A DNA stretch of 64,000 bases. It comes from Prosapia bicincta. Taxonomy: Eukaryota > Arthropoda > Insecta > Hemiptera > Cercopidae. The stretch lies in assembly GCA_036971475.1 (NCBI GenBank), contig JBAIZL010000002.1, positions 167,028,714-167,092,713 on the forward strand, in the 5' to 3' direction. This document shows, in pieces, positions 61,277 to 64,000 of this stretch (positions within the stretch are counted from its first letter, which is position 1; each line of letters opens with the position of its first letter). A model generated the notes under the pieces. The model was not told where the DNA came from and made no database searches. It worked only from the letters and a program-made list of their open reading frames with translations. The position numbers and the translations under genes are program-made.

Positions 61277-64000
61277 ATTGGATATTCGATAATAAATTCA
61301 ATGCATGTTTATATCTAAAAGTAACTTGGGGACCTGAGTGTAGTTTAGATTGTAATCGATACCTGACCTCAGGGGAACATTGCAGAGATGAACAATGTCA
61401 CCGAGCTGTCAGTGATAACTGAAATTTACAGACCATTTGCCGATCGACAACTGCTTGTCACAACAACCGGCGTCCTTATTATTTCAACTTACGCACAATA
61501 GCCACTTGTTTTGAAGGCATTTCAAAGAGTAAGTATGAAATGGTATATATTTATGGCCTTTGTTATCCCTGTACTTTATATTTGTCGATACATAATTTGT
61601 ATTACTTTATTTGTTCATAAATATAATGAGACATTTTAGTTATATTTTTACATTTATATGGGATTAGCATTACTAGATAGTGTACTTCCATTAATTTCAG
61701 AATTCATACGTATCTGTTGATCAACTTTTAACAAAATATTACAATAGACTTTATAGGTAATAATTGCCTGTATTGGTAAACAAAATGAAGAAATTACATT
61801 GTTTTACCTAAGTTGTTTTCAGGTAGAGGAGTTACTCAGTACCCATTGTGACTCGGTTTTATCAGGAAATCATAACTAATCCGTATTTTAGTTTCATTTT
61901 GTCTATAATTGCATTTCTCGTTTCCTGTGAGCTCTCACAATAATAAATTGTTTATTCAGTGGTTTCTCAGAGTATATAACGGTTCGAAATGATGTTACGT
62001 TCGTGTCACATATTGCATCTTGCAGGGTTTATTTTTTGTTGCAATGTGGTTTGCTGTGTAATTAAAGTGCTAAGGGATATGTTCGTCAAGCTGTATTGAA
62101 TTTACCATATAAAATATAATTACAGCTCAATTTAAGTTTCGTTTTAAAACATAATACATAATATTATTAGGGAGCCATAACCTAAGTCCATACATTTTAT
62201 TTTTTGGTTATAAAAACAACAATTTTTAGGGTGATAGTAAAGTTAACGTTTTTAGTAGTGTAGAGAAATATTAAACGTCACACAACAATGCTCTATTGTA
62301 AGACATTTGAAGCCAAACTTCATTGATTTAAACCCTTTATTTTTTTACAGGCAATACGGAAATTGTTTCTCTTGATATTGTATGCATAATTTGGTAGATT
62401 GCAGTTTCTGTTAGAGATCAAATGATACGGATTCATTCTGAACATATTTGAAATTGTATTTACTTGTTATTTGAGCTCTTTAAAGGTTTAGAAGCTTTAA
62501 AAGTTGAAGAAATTTGTGATGTTCGATATTTAATTAAAGTAACCACATCCGTGAAATGGAATCTGTATGGAATACATTTCTTTAGATGCCGTCTCACTGT
62601 TCGTCAACATTAAACGTATGTATCGCTATATTCCATATTGTGCTTTCAATATATCTAACCATAATGTGCCTTAAATATATTGTGTAATATTGTACTACAT
62701 AAAAATGTACGCATTTATAGCCTAATTTACTCAAAAGAAATGTTATATAACCATGGAAAGGCCAGTTTATAATATATTTCATTTAATCTAAATCGTTATT
62801 TAACCATACCATGCATTTTACGAAAATGAATTTTTAGAGATTAATCATCGAATTGAAATTACATTTTCATTTAGCAATATAATAATTTTTCAAACCATTC
62901 TCTTACATTTAGTTTATACTAACAGTTTCTTTTGTGAAAAAAAATTGTCACATTATTTCAAAGTTGCGTTTTTTATCGCCTTTATTTTCATTTTTTCACA
63001 GAAGCATGCTGAATATTTTCAACAGCAATTACTTCAGGTGAGGAAGAAATTTCTAAATAATAAATCCACTCAACCACAATTAAACATTTTTTAAGTTTAA
63101 TCACAAATACATTTGCAAGATAATCATATTCAGATTTATTCCCTACAATAACATCTCATTATTATTATTATTATGTTATAATAATAGTTATTATCATTAT
63201 TATTAATTACAATAACGCTTTCAAAGGAGGTATTATTGCTACAACTTCCTATGAATATATTTGCTCGAATATAGAAATGCACATGCAACTAAACAAAAAT
63301 ATTTATTTTTGAAAAGAAGAATTAGTTTACTTAATAACGCGTATATCCAATTTTTCTAAATTGTTGATGGAAACTTATTTTAAATTCCTTAGTTTTCAAC
63401 CGACTGTAAGACAAAAGTGTCTCTGTACGATTAGAAATTCGTAGAGTATGTATGTAGTTGCATATTGCAATATATTATTTTATGTAAAATATTTCCAAGA
63501 CATAACACATGGTTCGTTGTTCCTTGTCTAAAGTGGTTTACGTTAATAATACCCTTTGTTAAAATCTACTAATGTTACAAATAATCATAAAGAATAGACA
63601 GGAATTTTCGTAATTACATATCCTCCACTCCGAAATATTTGTTAATATTCACGCTTTGCAACAAGGTTTTGAGTTACGTTATCTCTAGGTACTGGGATAC
63701 CGTGTGTTGTATTGCTTGATACCTGACCCCAATATTATTAAAAAAAATAAAAGTCTAACTAACAAAATACAAGAACAGACACACAATGCACAGAATATAT
63801 CAACTAGAAGATTAGCTGTTACCAATTGTCAATCTAGTCTACTAGGCCTCAACTTTCGGTCAATTGGATAAAACAATATCAGCACAGTTTCTTTACGCTA
63901 GGTGAACTAAGAAACCTTTCACTAACTGTGTCTTGGGGCGATGGAGGTAATAAGTAGACTGTTTATTATGTTTGGTGAGAGTAAATCAGCCGTGAAGTAT
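61277..64000. other. Noncoding tract
   Basis: No gene is seen. ATT/TTA-rich low complexity occurs at 63156-63210. The minus-strand frame at 62594-62782 has no recognised features. Confidence 0.5.

Overview
This window reads as intergenic or intronic DNA from an AT-rich animal genome, most likely an arthropod and perhaps an insect. No intact host gene is visible. Everything that can be identified as coding comes from retroelements: a BEL/Pao LTR element, five Penelope-like elements (PLEs) with GIY-YIG endonuclease domains, and three fragments of non-LTR retrotransposons. The many long (TA)n and (CA)n arrays and short, stop-rich reading frames fit a metazoan genome. The arthropod call is an inference from the element mix, not a proof.

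Layout. 1-9.7 kb: AT-rich noncoding DNA with two small inverted-repeat relics. 9.75-10.53 kb: 5' part of a non-LTR element (ORF1 end plus endonuclease start) cut short by a (TA)n tract. 14.6-15.7 kb: a large (CA)n array with a coarser internal repeat, running into (TA)n. 15.67-18.02 kb: the most complete PLE (PLE-1), minus strand, with inverted terminal repeats of about 175 bp. 18.9-22.9 kb: microsatellites and a core-less fold-back. 24.03 kb: a clean 78-bp tandem duplication. 25.56-26.63 kb: PLE-2 (minus), next to 26.81-27.44 kb PLE-3 (plus), then a fold-back repeat. 27.77-34.36 kb: a complete but broken BEL/Pao provirus on the minus strand with two near-identical LTRs. 34.4-44.6 kb: mostly unassigned, with a PLE terminus and a 220-bp fold-back. 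44.66-46.06 kb: PLE-4 (minus), which lacks the reverse transcriptase active-site block and has a C/T-rich minisatellite on its 3' side. 46.5-46.86 kb: a decayed repeat of about 130 bp. 47.93-49.2 kb: a non-LTR reverse transcriptase. 50.63-50.87 kb: an empty palindrome made of two PLE-1-type ends. 51.34-52.44 kb: PLE-5 (minus). 54.14-54.32 kb: a possible host exon. 56.8-60.4 kb: two diverged copies of a repeat with a 50-bp minisatellite. 61.02-61.26 kb: the 3' tail of a non-LTR element with a 16-bp target-site duplication. 61.3-64 kb: nothing recognised.

The main signal is the PLE system. At least six sites carry PLE-type ends or palindromes of such ends, many bordered by (TA)n. Several contain a hammerhead-ribozyme-like core (CUGANGA, one extra base, a short stem, GAAA). 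In the PLE-1 family a matching 5-bp stem III and a UUA cleavage triplet are also visible. Fold-back copies with no coding interior (40.3, 50.7, 58.3 kb and perhaps 27.6 kb) suggest that PLE ends persist or move as non-autonomous palindromes.
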